Part shown: in pieces, positions 22,901 to 37,900 of the stretch | Numbering within the stretch: position 1 is the stretch's first letter | Layout: every line of letters begins with the position of its first letter | Assembly: GCA_000727475.1 (NCBI GenBank) | Contig: KL647289.1 | Coordinates: forward strand, 8,959,896-9,023,895 | Length of the DNA: 64,000 bases | Source: Sarcocystis neurona | Lineage: Eukaryota > Apicomplexa > Conoidasida > Eucoccidiorida > Sarcocystidae | Reading direction: 5' to 3' | Notes under the pieces: model-generated | Databases searched by the model: none | Told to the model about the DNA's origin: nothing | The model's input: only the letters and a program-made list of their open reading frames with translations | Translations under genes and position numbers: made by a program

Positions 22901-25900
22901 TGCTTCTACTGCTGATCCGTTCACATGCAGTGCGTCTGCGTCAGTAGATGCGCTTGCTGCTCCTTCGGCCTTTGCCGGTGTGTCTCGCTGTTGTAAGGAT
23001 GCTTCTTCGAGCGATGCCTCCCCTCCACGTCCGGTTGTTGGCGTCCCTTCTGCGGCTGCTGCCGCTGCAGTGACTGCTGACGAGGATGCGGTTGCTACTT
23101 GTTCTCCTTCACCGCATGCGGAATGCCTCCTCCCCGCAAGCCAGGGAGGCGAGACGCCGCGCCTTCTGCGGCTGCTGCCGCCGCTTCTGCTGCACCTCTT
23201 GCGCGAGCAGCTGCCACCCGGCTGTTCGTCTGTCTGCTACAGTATTACATTTTCTGGTGCCTCTGCTGGTGGATCTGCTGCTTCGAAAAGCAGGGCGTTG
23301 CTCCACGGCGCTGCGGATGCTGCTGCTGCTGCTGTGGCTCTCACGCGTGGCCGCCTGCTCCAGCAGGTAAGAAGACAGGACTGCGACTGTGCCGCTGCCG
23401 TTGGGTCTGCTTGCTCTGAAGAAGAAGGAGCAGAAACGTCAGCTCGTACACCAAGAACGACAGCAGGTGCAGTCGCCAGCCTCAGGTGTAGCCCAGGCAT
23501 CGTTTTTGGCAGCCCCCGCAGAACTGCAGACCCAGTCGCGAACCCCAAGAGAAGAAGCAGCAGCAGTGGGCGAGGGGAGGAGACGCACGGCAGCAGCCAT
23601 CGGCGGCCGAGCAGCACAGGTGACTCACCAGCAGCGCAGTAGCCAAGTGTACGTACACCGGCCATCCCGCGTGTCCGCGCGATAGACCTCAGAGAGAGAG
23701 ATACGATACTGGCTCGGCCAGCAGCAGCTGCTGTCGAAGCACCAGGACAGCATATACTCCCAGCACCTGCAGCAGCAACAGCAGCAGGACCACGCGCTGC
23801 GAGGCCAGTGCCCAGCAGGTGCACGACCGTGCAGCACGTACGTCTCCTCCGCATGCAGCGAGTCGATACGGAGGACTACGGACGCCTCCGCTCCAAGCGG
23901 CATATGAAAGGGTGGTGCATATGTATAGATAGAGACCGAGTGAGCGCGGTAAAGGGGGAAGGGGGAATAGCACAGAAAAGAGAGCGGGTAGGAGACGAGA
24001 CAGAAGGAGAGGAGACGCAGAGGAAGACAGAAAGAGACGCCGAGAAAGCGAGGGAAGCCAAATGGGACGAAGAGGGTGAGGAGGACTGGAAGGGAGGGGC
24101 GGGGAAGCGAGAGACGGAAAGGGGAAGGCAGAGCCCTGCGCATGCGAGTAGATGTATATACCTATTAGGATGTACCAATACATATACCCATATATATATA
24201 TATGTATATATATAGGACAGAAAGGGGAGGGCAGAGCACTGCGCATCTGTGTAGATGTATATACCTATATGTATATATGTATATATATATATAGGACAGG
24301 AAAGGGGAGGGCAGAGCACTGCGCATCCGTGTAGATGTATATACCCATTAGGATGTACAAGTGTATAAACCGATACATATATATATATATAGAGAGAGAG
24401 AGAGAGGACACATAGGTTTGAGTAGATATGTAAATATATATGTATATGCGTATACACGTATGTTTGTGTACATGTTTATATATATATATATGTAGGGGGC
24501 GAGAGAGAGAGAAGAAAAATTTGAGAGGGAGAGAAGAAAAGGCAGAGGGTTTGTGTATACTTGTGAGAATATATGTATATATATATGTATGTGTATGGAC
24601 ACACATGCACGTATTTGCATATATTATCCGTCTATATAGATATATACAGAGAGAGAAATAAAGAAAGAAAAGGATGGATATTTGTATGTAGTAGATATCT
24701 CTACATGTACGGATACGCAGAGGTAGGTGCGGTGAATGTGGAGGTCGTACGTGTCCTTGGAACTTGCTGACACATCCCCGCGGATGAAAATTCTCGTGCA
24801 CTGGCGTTCGGCTGCGCGCAGCAGAGGTGTTCGCATGCACACGCACGGTCGCCTCCACCGTAGAGCGAAGCCCTTCCTCACAGACACGAGGCACAAGCAC
24901 ATATTGCCGGTGTGTGTACACATTTATACAAGTGTATGTCCATATATATATACATATATATATACGTAGATAGTGTACGCACGCGGTAGAGCGTCACATA
25001 TGCACACACAGGAAGAACATGTATGTGTGGACACAGCGGTAAACAGAGACACACGCAGAGGATTGACAGTTGCGTCCGTCTGGGTTTCCGTCTCTCTGTT
25101 TTGGGGTGCAGATCTGGTGGACGGAGTTTATATATATATACATATATATATACATATATATATATACATATATATATACATATATATATATGTATACATA
25201 TATATATATGTCAGTGCTTCTTTACAGGTGCATACGTATACGAGAGGAAGAGAGATGTGCTGAGATGCATATACGTAGGTGTGCACAGAAAGAGAGGGAT
25301 ACAGAGAGATACGAATATGTTCATATGTATGTGTACACGTGTGTGTGGATAGAAAGAGAGACAGAATGACACGCTGAAATATATATATATATATAGACAG
25401 AGGGGCAGAATGGAGGACAGGTAGATATATATATATGTATGTGCGTAGAAGGAAGGGTCGGCAGAAACGGTCGAGAAAGAGCAAGCCTTGTTGAAGTCGT
25501 TGTTGTAGTGGTATGTGGGGCCTCGTGTTGTGACGTGCTGCAGCAGGGACTCGAGTCTGCCAGCCTTGCGTTAGGCTCGCTGCAGCTGCTGCAGTTGCTG
25601 CTGCGCATCGCAGTGGCTGCTGCTGCGGCCCTGCAGCAGCTCAGTCAACCCCGGTTCCGATGTGGTGGACGCAGCTCTGGTGTATGTACGGAAGGAGCCA
25701 GCAGCCGCAGCAGCAGCGGAGAGAGCGGCAGGGACAGCAGCGGGAGCAGCTGGGAGAGCAGGCGGAGCAGCAGCAACGAGGGACAGGGCAGGAGGAACAG
25801 CGGCACCGGCGCCAACAGCAGGAGCAGGGAGAGCAGCAGGAGCAGTGGAAGTGCCGGTAGCAAGCGGAGCAGCCTGTCTGCGGGTGGCTCGACGATGTGC

Positions 25901-28900
25901 AACAGCGGAAGTGCGTCCTCGTACGCAGCAGCCTTTGACGAGAGACCGACGGTGAAGAAGCAGCAGCAGCAGCAAAGAGCCAGTGCTGGAGCCCCGACGG
26001 CTGCGCGGCTTCTTTACGTGACAAGTGCCGCTTCTTCGTTCAGCGGAGTGCAGGGGAGGGTCGACCGGCAGCAGCACCAGCAGGGTTTGCAGCCGAACCC
26101 GCAGCAGCAGCAAGCGGACGATCTTCAGGAGGAGCGGAATTTGTTGCAGGAGCAAGGTGTGATGCTGCTGCATGAAGGCGTGGAGAAGCAGCGTCAGGAG
26201 CAGTCTTCTTCTCTGCAGCAGCAGCAGTTACAGCAGCGACTGCTACAACACCTTTGCCAGCGTCAACGTGGATATCGCCGGGAACACCAGTACGTGCGCC
26301 AGAGGCATGGCCAGCAGCAGCGCCGGTTGCATCGCCAGCAACGTCTGCTGCAGCGACAGCAGCAAAGAGGAGGGGCTACACGTCCTGGCTGCTGCGGTAG
26401 TGACGCACTTGAAAACACGGTGCTGTGGCTGCTGCTGCCGCTGGGATACCAACAGCAGCAGCCTGCAGCAACAGCAGTGTGGGGCGGTGCGCGAGGAATG
26501 GTCGAGCTGCTGCTGACGCTGCTGCGACTCTGCAGCTGCCAGCTGAACGATTTGAGACACATTACCATTGCTGCTGCTGCTGTGGAGTGTTTGCTGCTGC
26601 TGTTCCATCTGTCGCAGCAGCTGCGGCGCCCGCTGCTTCCTGCTGCAGTCGCTGTCTTGAAACGAGACGGAGCAGCAGTGCGGTTGCCTGCAGGACCGGG
26701 TCCGGCGCTGCGGCCACGCGCGCGGCGACCGCGACGTGGCGCCGCAGGTTCCGGTCGCCGCAGCACTGGCGGCAGTGCCAGAAGCAACGGGAGCAGGAAA
26801 GCAGGCGGCACGGATGAGGTCGCCAGCAGCGGCAGTAGCAGTGGAGAGAACAGCAGCAGTAGGAACAGCAGCAGCGGCAGCAACTTAGAAATGAACAGCA
26901 GCTCGCGAAGCAACAGCCGCTGCAGGGGAGTCTGCAGCATGTGTTGCCACAGCAACGGCTGCAGTGGAAAAACACACCGCAGCACGTGCAGCGGTGAAAT
27001 GGACAGCAGCAGGGGCACCAGTAGTGCGAGCAGTATGCAAGGTTGCAACGACCGAGGCACACATAGGAGCAGCTGCAGCTGCAGCAGCAGCAGCCGCCGA
27101 AGGACTACCTGTCAGCGAGAACAGGTACGTGCGTCGGCTTATATTCGAGCAAGTTTTCCTGCAGCGAGAGACGAGCTGCTCCAGGCTTTGCAACATAGTT
27201 GCTGCTGCTGCTGCCTCTGTAGGCAGCATACTGTTGATAAACGTGACGCTGTAGAAAACGTCCAAGACGCAGCAACAGCCGAGGCCCCGGCACGGGCCTC
27301 CCCCCTGCAGTGGGGAAAGCGTAGTGATTTGCTGCCGAATCCGCATGCATGCGACATTTTCAGAGAAGTAGAAGGAGAAAGAAAACTAGCAGTGATGACA
27401 CAGCCAAGAGCAGCCGACGAGACAGCAGCAGCAGCACACCGGGCAGCTGCTGCTGCAGCACTGTCGTACTTGTCTGCGACGTGGAGGCGACGGTATGCCT
27501 TGATTGCTGCTGCTTCGTCGGCGGGAGGTCCGTGTGGCCGAAGATCTGCTGCTTGTGGCCTTCACCGCTTTGCTGCTGCTGCGTGTTCTTACCGTCCTGC
27601 TGCTGCTGGTGCTGACTCACTCTCCCACTACGAAGTGACGACTGCGTCCTCCGGTGCGCCGGCGAACCGCTACGGGAACTGCAGCAATGCGAGCCACGTG
27701 GGCCGAAGGAGAAGCAGGAGGAGGATGAGCGGCAGAGCGTGGAACGGCGAGAGCAGCAGCAGCGGGAGCAACAACAGCAGGGAGAGCGGCAGCATACGAA
27801 GAAGCAGTAGAATTTGCTGCAGCAGATGCAGCAGCAGAGGCAGCAACTCTGGGAGCACTGCTGCCAGCTGCAGGCGCTTGCTGTCTTTGAAGCAGATGCC
27901 GTCTTGTCGGGTAAAGGCGGGTCTTCGACTGCGGGAGAAAATGGAAGGGAGACAGCAGAAGGAGCAGCAGCAGCAGCAGGAGCGCCTCCTTGCCAAGCGT
28001 GTGCTGCTGCAGACGGAGACGCGTCCTGCTGCTCGGTCAAGTCCGTGTGTCAAGGCCTGCATCGACGGAGCTTCCGCAGCTGCAGCAGAATCCTCAGAAG
28101 GAGGTGCAGCGGCGAGGACAGCAGCAAGAAAGACAGCTGCTGGACCAAGCGCAGCAGCTGTTGAACTCGCAGCAGCATCCCAAAACGACGCCGCGGCGAT
28201 AAAACGGGAGGAGGGATGCATGGAAGAGGAGGAGCAGCAGCAGCCGCTGACGGTGCGACCACAGACCAAATGCGAAGATTTACTGGGATTTGCAGAGAAA
28301 GAAAGACAACCGAAGTTCTCCTTTGGTGCTGCCGACTCTGCAGGGGCGGATACCCGACTTCGTTTAACTGCGGCCTCGTCACGAGCTCTCAGCAGCTGCT
28401 TCTGCTGTAGCAATGGCCTCTGCTGCTGCTACGCCTGCTGCACACGCAGTTGCTGCTGCGACACCAACAGGCAGCACGACTGCAGCGACTGCCGGTGCAC
28501 TCCAGGGAAGGAACCGAGGGAGCAGGAGAAGCAGCAGCGGCAGGGCCAGGAGCGCCAGCGACAGGGGGATGAGGAAGCGCGGCAGCAGCAGCAGCAGGAT
28601 AACGGAGAGAAGCAGTCGGAGAGGGACGACGAAAAGCAGCAGCAGAGAATCGAAACGTGCTGGTCCGTCTGCGTAGGTGGGCAGCAGCGGCAGCAGCAGA
28701 AAAGAATGTGGAAGACACGAAGAAGCCGAAAGCTGCAGCAGAGAGGTGGAGAGCGTTGGCGTGCGTACACAGAGCAGAAGCGGCAGCAGCAGGATGCGCC
28801 AGCATCGCCAGCGGATGAAATGCGATGCATGCGGCTCTCGCTGCTGTCTCAGGCAGCAGACGATGTTGAAGCTGCAGGCAGCGCTGTCCTCGAGGCCCTG

Positions 28901-31900
28901 GTGGAGTTGCTAGGGAGGTACTTTCGAATGTTTGATACGCTGCTGCTTGGCGAGGAGCAAGAAGGCAGCAGCAGCAGTCCTGACGCCCTCCTGCTCTCTT
29001 CCTGCAGCAGCACCACTTCCTGCGTCAGCGACGCACGTGGTGGAACTGTCCTTGTCGTCAAGGTAAGCAACCTCTCCATAGCTACAAAGAGAAAGGTATA
29101 TGTATCCATACTTACGTCTTCCTTTTCGGAGCTTTCATTCATACACATATATATTCTCGCGATTACGTACGTGTATATTCGCACACACCGATCCTTTTGC
29201 GTCTATTCCTTTCCCTCCATCTGTTGCACTATATATATATATGCTTGTGTGTATGTACATATGTGTATGTGTCGACCCACATGTGATTGCCTGTATATAT
29301 ATATATATACACATGTTTGTACACCTGCATATATATATATGCGTACACGGATATTGGTGTCGCGCTATATATGTATATATACATATATATATATGCATGC
29401 CTGTGTATATGTAGATAAGTATATGTTGACCCACACGTGATTACCTGTGTATATATATATATATATATACACACACATGTATGCACACCTACATAAATAT
29501 ATATATATATATATGCGTACACGGATATTGGTGTCGCGCTATATATGTATACATACATATATATATATATGTATATATGCATGCCTGTGTATATGTAGAT
29601 AAGTATATGTTGACCCAAACGTGATTTACCTGTATATATATATATACATGTCTGTACACCTGCATAAATACATATTTATATATATATATATGCGTACACG
29701 TATATTGGTGTCGCGCTATATATGTATATATATATATGTGCCTGTGTATATGTAGATGAGTGTATGTTGACCCACACGTGATTACCTGTGTGTATATATA
29801 TATATATATATATGTTTGTAGACCTACATATATATGTATATATATGTGTGCGTACACGGATAGTAGTGGACGTGTGTATATCTATATTCGTACATACACA
29901 CATGTATATCTTACGTATCGATCTGTATTTGACCACGTGATGCTCACATGATCAGAAGTACGAATGCATATACGTATATATGTATATATATGTGTATATG
30001 TAGGTGATTGAATTGATAGCCAAAACGTGGTATAGGAGTTGCCCTGTGCCGTGTGTATCAGCGCGCCTTTCTGCCTTTTGCTGCTGGTCTGAACGCCTGC
30101 GTGCAGGTGGTGCAGCTGCTGACGCGCCTGGTGGAGTTGCCGTGCATGCGTTATCACTTCTTCCCAGCTGCTGCCGTTGCTGCTGCATCAGCTTCCTCGC
30201 CGAACTTCTCCTCTCCTGCTGCTGCCTTCCTCTCACCGAGCGGCTCCGCTGCTGCTGCTTCTTCGCGGCCTTTGCTGCCTGCGCTGCTGCTGGCGCTGCT
30301 GCTGCCGTATGGACAGCTCTCCCCTCTGCAGGAAAGCAGTCTCGTCTCCCGTCTCTCCCCCTACTCCTTCACCTACTACGAGAAACGAACCCCACGCAAA
30401 CGGTTGGCACCAGCAGCTGCAGCGGCAACACGAGTTGCTGCAGTGGCTGCTGGAAAGCGGCGACCGTTTTATTCCGTCCCGTGCAGCAGAACGTCCCCTT
30501 CCTCTGGCGTTCTTGTGTCTTCTTTCACGACCCACCGCGCCAGTGCTTCTGCTGCCGCAGGTGTTTTCCCGCCTGCTGCTGCTGCTGTGGGTGTGGATCC
30601 TGCTTTGCCCGGTGCTGCTGCTGCTGCTTTTTGCAAAGGGTCGGCTTCGCATGCAGCTCCTGTAAGTGCTGGTTGCGGCAGTGGCGGCGCAGCAAGACAG
30701 ACAGTGTGGAAATTCCTTCAGCAGCTGCAGCAGCACCATCGCACCTTAGGAAGACGACGCCGACAGCAGCTGCACCTTCCTCATGCAGCAGAGGAGTCTG
30801 AGGAGGTGCAGCAGCGGAGATGGGAGAAGGCCTCGTCCTTCGCGCAGTGTTTACGCAGCGCACCTCCCTGCTGCGGCGACCGTCGTCCGACTACTCGCCG
30901 TCCTGCCTGCTACCGCTGTTGCTGCTGCAAGCGATGTGAAGGACCGGTGCAGCAGCAGCGCCAGATGCCCCGCGGCAGCAGAGCTCGTGAAACAAACAGC
31001 AGCAGGACAACGAGCGTCACAGGGCGTCGACCGAGGCGTCGCAGCGGAAGCAGCAGCAGCAGTAGCAGCCTGAGAAGCAGCAGCACTGCCGGCACCAGCG
31101 GTGGCAGTAGCAGCGGCGGCAGCAGCAGCGTATGGTGGATAAATGACCGGACGACTGTCCACGCGGACTGCAGCAGCAGCGTCGACTCCGGCAGCGGCAG
31201 CAGCGTCGACATCGGCAGCAACAGCAGCAGCAGGAGCCTGTCAATACACAGCTTCGACAGCAGCAGCAGCAACAGTGTGAGCAGCAGGCAGCAGGGCCTT
31301 CCTCCTGCCGTCGAGGCCATGCAGCAGGAACTGCGGGAGGCAGGAGTGGCCGGATCTGCTCTTACTGACGCAACAGGTGCAGCAGCGGCGCTCTACGAAG
31401 TACCCGCAAAGCCAGATGCGGCAGGAGCAGCAAGGTCTGCTCGAACGTCGTGGAAAGGTGTTGTTGCTGCAATTCAGCTGCGGGAAAAACTGGGCGAGCG
31501 AACACGTGGGTGCTGCACCTGCTGCTCGCTTGGGGTCGGCTGCTCCTGTGCAGCAGAAGGAGGAAGAAACGAAGCAGCAGAAACACTCGGCAGCACCAGC
31601 GGCAGCTACGAAGGCGGGCTGGCTGCTGCTGCGTCAGAAAAGAGGACGGAGTCGCAGCAACCTGCGTTAACACTGCAGCAGCACGTGTCCCCTCGTGCAG
31701 CAAACCGTCGTGCGGACAGGCGTTGCTGCTGGTGTTGCTCAGGCGGCAGTTGCTGGCATCGCTTCAGCCGCAACGGGCCCACCGCCAGGCAACAGCAGAA
31801 AGTGGCAGCAGCGACAGCAGCACCAAGGAACTTGTGTTGCTGCTGCAGCGCTGATGCTGCCGGGCTATGGCGGGCAGAATGTTGGCTGCTGCACCAGAGT

Positions 31901-34900
31901 CTGCTGCAGCAGAAAAGGCACCAGCAGCGCCAGGGGCGCGCAGCTGCACGCTGGTGGCATCTCGCGCAGCCGTTGAAGCGCAGCGGGAGGAAGCAAAGAA
32001 GGAGAACGCAAGGCAGCAACAGCACCTGCAGAGGAAACCAGTGGCAGCGAGGAGGCGAAAGCTATTTCTTCAACCGCTTACTGACTGCATGCAGCCGCAC
32101 AGGCCGCCTTGCGGCAGAGTGGAGCAGAAGGAGGACGCGCAGAAGCAGCAGCAGGAGAGGGAAGAATCGAAGCGAGTGGAGCAGCAGGGCAGCAGCAGAC
32201 GCGGGGCCCTTGACGAGTGGCGCAGAAAGCCACATGGGGAGCAGCAGCAGTAGCGAGGAGCGGTCTGCCGCGAGAAGCTGTCTTACAAGAAGACAGCACG
32301 GCGAGGCAACGGCAAGATGCATACAGTCAGTGAGTAGATGCTGCTGCTGTTCCTTCGTGCACGCGTGTCGTAACGGAAGCGCTGGCGTCAAGAGCATGCC
32401 TGCTGCAGCGGCAGCTGATGCCGCTGCTTCAGCGACGCAGCAGAAGGAGAAGGAGGAAGGCGCAGTAGCTGCCAACGCTGTCTCTAATACGTTTGCAGCT
32501 GAGGAAGCGCGCGGCGGTGTCTACTGGAGAGGGAGGGGCAACAGCTGCTGTGGAAGTTGCTGCAGGGAGTGCTGGGGCAGAACGTGCTGCAGCAGTAGCA
32601 GCACAGGGCGCAGCAGACATATTACAGGGACGGAGAGTGTATGCAGCGGGGACGGGGTGTGGGGCTTAAGAAGCAAAGGACGCAGCAGGAGCAGCGGCAG
32701 AAGCGTACAACAGTCCGACAGCAGCAGCAAGTGGACCGACGAGGAACGCCGGAGTCGGCATCAAACGCTCTCCCTTGTACTGAGAAGGCTGCATGCAGAC
32801 GAAGAAGAAGAGGAAGATGGTGGGCCGATTCGGCTAGCAGTGCTGCGGCTACTGCGAGCGCTGGAAGACCCTGCGGTGGATGTTGCTGCGGCTGCTTTGC
32901 CTACTGCTGCCGCAGCTTCTGCTGTTGGTGCTGTCTTAGACAGCGGAGAAGTCGGCAGGGGAGCGTCTGTTGCCGCATGCAGCTCGCGACGCAGCGAGCA
33001 CAGAGACACGAGCAGGAGCAGCAACAGCAGCACATGCTGGGACATCCCACACTCCTCTTGGAATGTCTGCTGTAGCAGCAGCAGCAGACACAGCACGGCG
33101 CGCGGTAAGAGAGGCAGCCTATGTTGCTGTAAGGCGGGGGGCCGCATGTTCGCGTCCGTCAGAAGCAGAGATCCGGTCAACGTTTCTCGCTGGGAACGCT
33201 GTTGCTGTTGCAGCAGCAGCAGCAGCAGGCGGCACGGGGGCGGCGGCAGAGGCTGCGATAGTAACCAGCGGCAAACCACCGACCAGCAGTGCTACGGCGG
33301 GAACCGCAGGATCTGCTGCAGCAGCAGAGGCGTCTGTAGCAGCAGCTGCAGCAGCAGACAGGGTAACCCCGGGTATGCGGAGAAGTGGCCCGCTCCGGCC
33401 ACTTTTCCTCAAAATGGAAGCAACAGCAGCAGCGACGAGGGTGACAGCAGGACTTGTGGGAGCGACGTATCTCTGTGTTTGCAGCAGGTGAGGCCCGAAG
33501 ACCAAAACGCTCTTGCAGCAGCAGTGCACGTGAGGAAAGGATGACAACCGCGGCAGATCTCCCTGCCGTTGGTTTCGCTGCTGCTGTCGCTTCACGTATG
33601 AGCAGCAGCAGCCGCAGGGCACGTAGAGCAGCGGAGCAGGCTGCTGCGTTTGCTGCTGCTGCCGGGGCACCGCGGCTGCAGTACAGCCGCCGCAAATGGC
33701 CCGCGTCCGTAGAGGCCAGCGCCGTAGTTGCTCTCTCAATTCACTTGCACGTGCTGCGTGGGGCAAGGAAGCGGCCCAAACGGGAGGCACACGGTTTCTG
33801 ACTGCTGCTGTTGCTGCTGCTTCGGCCTGCTGCTTGGTGGCAACCGGCCGTGCTGCTGGGTCAGGAATGCTGCCGCACTTGAAGCTGCTAATGGTGCATA
33901 CACAGCCCTGCTGCTGCAGCTGTTGCATATCTAACAGTCCTGCTGCTGCCGCCGTATATCTGATAGTGCTGCTGCTGCAGTGGCATCTCCAGGTACTCGT
34001 GCTGCTGCTGCTGCGTCTACCAGTACTGCTGCTGCTCCTAGGACTGCTGCTGCTGCTGCCGCACATAGTCCTGCTGCTGCTGCATCATCCAATGCTGCTG
34101 CTGCTGCAACGTACCTAATCGTCCTGTTGTTGCTGCTGCCGCGTATTTAATGGTCCCGCTGCTGCTACTGTTGCGTCTACCAGTCTTGCCGCTGCTAGTG
34201 GGTCTGCAGGTCCTCCTTTTGCTGCTGGGCCTGACATATCGGCTGCTGCTGCTGTTGTATGTGACAGTATACCGCTGCCGCTGCGTCGTACGTTGACCGT
34301 GCTGCTGCTGCAAATGAAATGCGCTGCGGCGTGAGCGTTGATCCTGGTCGTCTCGACAGCACCCGTCGCTTGTACGGGACTGCTGGGACGTGATTGCTGC
34401 TCACGCTACTGCTGCTGCTGCCGCTCGCCTTGCTCCTTCGCTGCTGTGAGTCTGCTGCGCTGTTGCTGCCACTGCTTGCCACAGGTACAGGCGTCTTGGG
34501 CTAATCTTCCACATGTGTACGAGCACACGTGTACATATATGCGTCCGTATTTGTGTGCACATATACGTGTATGTATTGAATCGGTGTGAGCTATTTCTCT
34601 TTGTATACAAGTGTATACGTATATGGATATACGTCCTGGCCGCATGCAGTAGTCGAGGGCTGCCGCCGATACTTCGCCTGCATCTGGATTCTGCTGCAGC
34701 TCGCCTGTGCTGCCGTTCTGTTGGCGAAGGGCAGTGCCACGGGTGGCAGGGGTCCACTGCTCTGCTGCCGGTGCTGCTGCTCCTCGGTGTCCCACTTCAG
34801 CAGCTGCGTCTTCCGACTGCTGTGTGTCTGCCTCCTGCTGCTGCTGCTCCGGTGCTGCAGCGTATGTTGCAGCATTTCTGGCACTGGGGCCGGCTGCTGC

Positions 34901-37900
34901 GTCTGCTTCCACTAGACGTGCAGTTGTTTGTACATCGTACGTTTCCACGTATGTCTTTATATATCGATATATAGATATACACACACATATGTATATATAT
35001 ACGTGTATGTGCGGCATCGTCTGCTTCCATTCGAGGTGCAGTTAACTCTGCATACATACGTATCTGCATATATATATATATATATGTATGTGTATATATA
35101 TATGTAAATATACATGTGTATGTGCTGCGTGAAGTAGTGTCAGTCTGCATAGCTGACCGTGTGTGACGCTGGCGTACGTAAGACTACGCCCGATACTTTG
35201 TGCGTATGTGGAGGCAGGTATACCCTGCGATTCTTCGTCCGCCTGAACAAAATATATATGCGTGGATATATGTGTGAGGAGTCCCCGGTTACCTACTACT
35301 ATATTGTGTAGGTGGAAGCTCCTGCGCCTGTGCTGCGGTGTAGTGACACTTGGATTGCGTTTGTCGCCGCGTGCGCAGAGGTCTCTGTGCAGCAGGGACG
35401 TGTGTGTGTGTCGCTCGAGGCGGAGACGCGCATGCGTGCGTGTGGCTGAGATGCTTTGCTTCTTGTCTGCATGCGGATGTAGTTGTGGGAGGTAGAGAGA
35501 AACCCTGAATTGGAAGCGTTGCGTCGTACGTCAGTCCGTTCTTGTTTATAAGGAAGACGAGTTCTTCTCGTATTTTGTGAATCAACGGGTATCACGTTCG
35601 TGCATGCGTTCAAGCGATGAAGGGACTTGCTGCTAGCCGCTCGCTCACTTTTTTTGGGTCACCGCGGACAGCGCGAGTAGACGACGCCCACGCGACATCA
35701 CGGTGTGACGTGCGTGAGAAGAGGCAGGAGAAGAGAAGGAGAGAGCTGGAAGGACGGGGTGAATTGCGTTTTTGCTGCTGTGGCTGTGTGTCTGTGCAGC
35801 ACCGGCGACGGCAGCAGCAAGGGGACAGGAAGAAGAGGCAGCGAGAGCTGCTGCAACAGAAGCAGCAGCAACGGCGCATGCTGGAGGCCGCGCGCAGTGA
35901 GAAGCGAGGCCGCAGACATGCAGCAGCAGCTGCAGCTGCAGCAGTTGTGGAAGCCTGCGTATCGCTGCTGCAAGTCGCAGAGGCACGTCGCAGGGCAGGC
36001 GTTGCCGGCTGGTGGAGATTGACGGAGGTGCGTCTGCTGCTGTTGCTGATGCTGGTTTGCTGTCGCTGGTGTTACTGCTGCTGGTGTTACTGCTGCTGGT
36101 GTTACTGCTGCCGGGGTTGCTGCTGGTAGTGTTGCTGCTGGTAGTGTTGCTGCCGGTAGTGTTGCTGCTGCTGGTGTTGCTGCTGCTGGTGTTGCTGCTG
36201 CTGCAGGAGCCGCTGCCACGAGGCTCCGGCTTTGATTCGTGCTGCTGGAAGCCCTGTAGCTGCCTTTGCTGCGACTGCTGCCGTTGCGCAGTGGTCTCCA
36301 GTTGCCTCTGAAAAAGCTGCTGTTGCCACTGCTGCTGTTTCGTCCATTCCTTCTTGCTGCGAGAACTGCTGCTGTGTTGCTGTCGCTGTTTGTGCTGCTG
36401 CGCAGGTGGCTTTCTGGGCTGTCGGCGCCATGGGGCGACGCCTTGCTATCGCGGCTCCTCCGCAGAGCAGCAGCACACCGCAGCAGATGCCGGACAAAGA
36501 TAGTACTGCTGCTCCCGCTGGTGCCGCTGCTGCGACAGACGAGGCGCAGCAGCGAGAGGAGATGACAGTGGACGGGGGCCCTGCGGCGGACTACAGCGGC
36601 GGCTGCTGCTGGCAGTGTAGCTGCGACCGAAGAACGAGAACGAAGACAAAAGAGTTGTCGCGTGTGGCGGCAGCAGCAGCTGCTGCTTCTCGGAGAGGCA
36701 TCAGCAGCTGCAGGTGTAGTGGTCTGGCAGGGAGAGCAGGTCCCACGGCGAAACAGCGGGAGGACGCTCGTAGAGGCGCAACAGAGGCAGCAAGGAACAC
36801 AGCGAGAGAACAGGAGGACGCAGCCGCAGCATCGAAGCTGTTCGTCCAAGCAACCCCACATCTGGACGAGGTGGTGAAGACGCTAGCAGAAGTCCTGACG
36901 ACAACTGCAAGAGACTGTCGCCGCCGCGCATGGTTGCAGCAGCAACAGCAGCAGCTCGCTCTGTACCGGGAAAGAGAGGCGGCAGGAGCCGCAGAAGGGG
37001 GAACTCCAGCAGAAGCAGGAGGCAGAGGGCAGGTCGCCGCACGAACAGCAGCAGGCCTTGAGGAGGAAAGAGAAGCTGCTGCAGCAGCAGCAACAGAAGC
37101 AGAATCGGTAACAGCAGGGTCAGCAGCAGCAGCCGCAGCCGTTAAGGAGACGGGGCTGCGCACGGGCGGCCTCGGTGCCGGCTTCGCCTCACACCTGCGT
37201 GCTCTGGCAGCAGCAGCAGCAATGGAAAGCGGAAAGAGCAGCGCAGTGTATGCACCTGTGCTGCAGGCGAGAGCCCTGTACACGGCCAGGCAGCTGCACG
37301 CGTATTTGCACAGGCGCTACGGCGAGGCAGAGGTCGAAGCTCTCGCAAATACAGCAGCAGCGATCATCATGGATCCTGCCCAAGAATCTCTCGTTAGGTA
37401 ACAACAAATGCATACGAAATGCCAGGTCTGCTGCTCCTGTCTCTCTCCCTCTTTCTTTCTCGCCTGCTGCTGCTTCTTCACGTGGTGTTGTTTCCCCTGC
37501 TGCTGCTCTTCCTCGCGCTCCTGCGGCGTGTCCTCGAGCTGCGCGGCTGGTCGTTCTTCTTCTGCCGTGTCTCCTCCTCCTCGTCCTCTCCCTACGGCTG
37601 TGTGTCGCGCTGCTGCTCGCGCCCAACCGCCGTTCCTGCTCCTCTTCGAAGCTGCTGCCGCACCACTGCGTGCTGCTGCTGGTACTGTCCTGCACCGCTG
37701 CCGCTCTTGCTGCTGCTATTGACTGCTGCTGCTGTGCTTCAACGCTGCTGCTCTCTAGTGCTGCTGCTGCTGCTTACTGCGAGTGCCGCCGCTGGTATCA
37801 CGTGTACGTGTGTCAAGCGTCTTCTTGCGGGTCCCGCTAGAGCAGCAAGCACCTGCGGCTTCATCTCTAACAGCTAACTCCTGTATATTTTTGTATACAA

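Noticed and set aside
22154..22924. 256-codon minus-strand Ala-rich frame
   Set aside because: Its repeated AAAVDAA part is the complement of a CAG/GTC repeat and the remainder has no family match.
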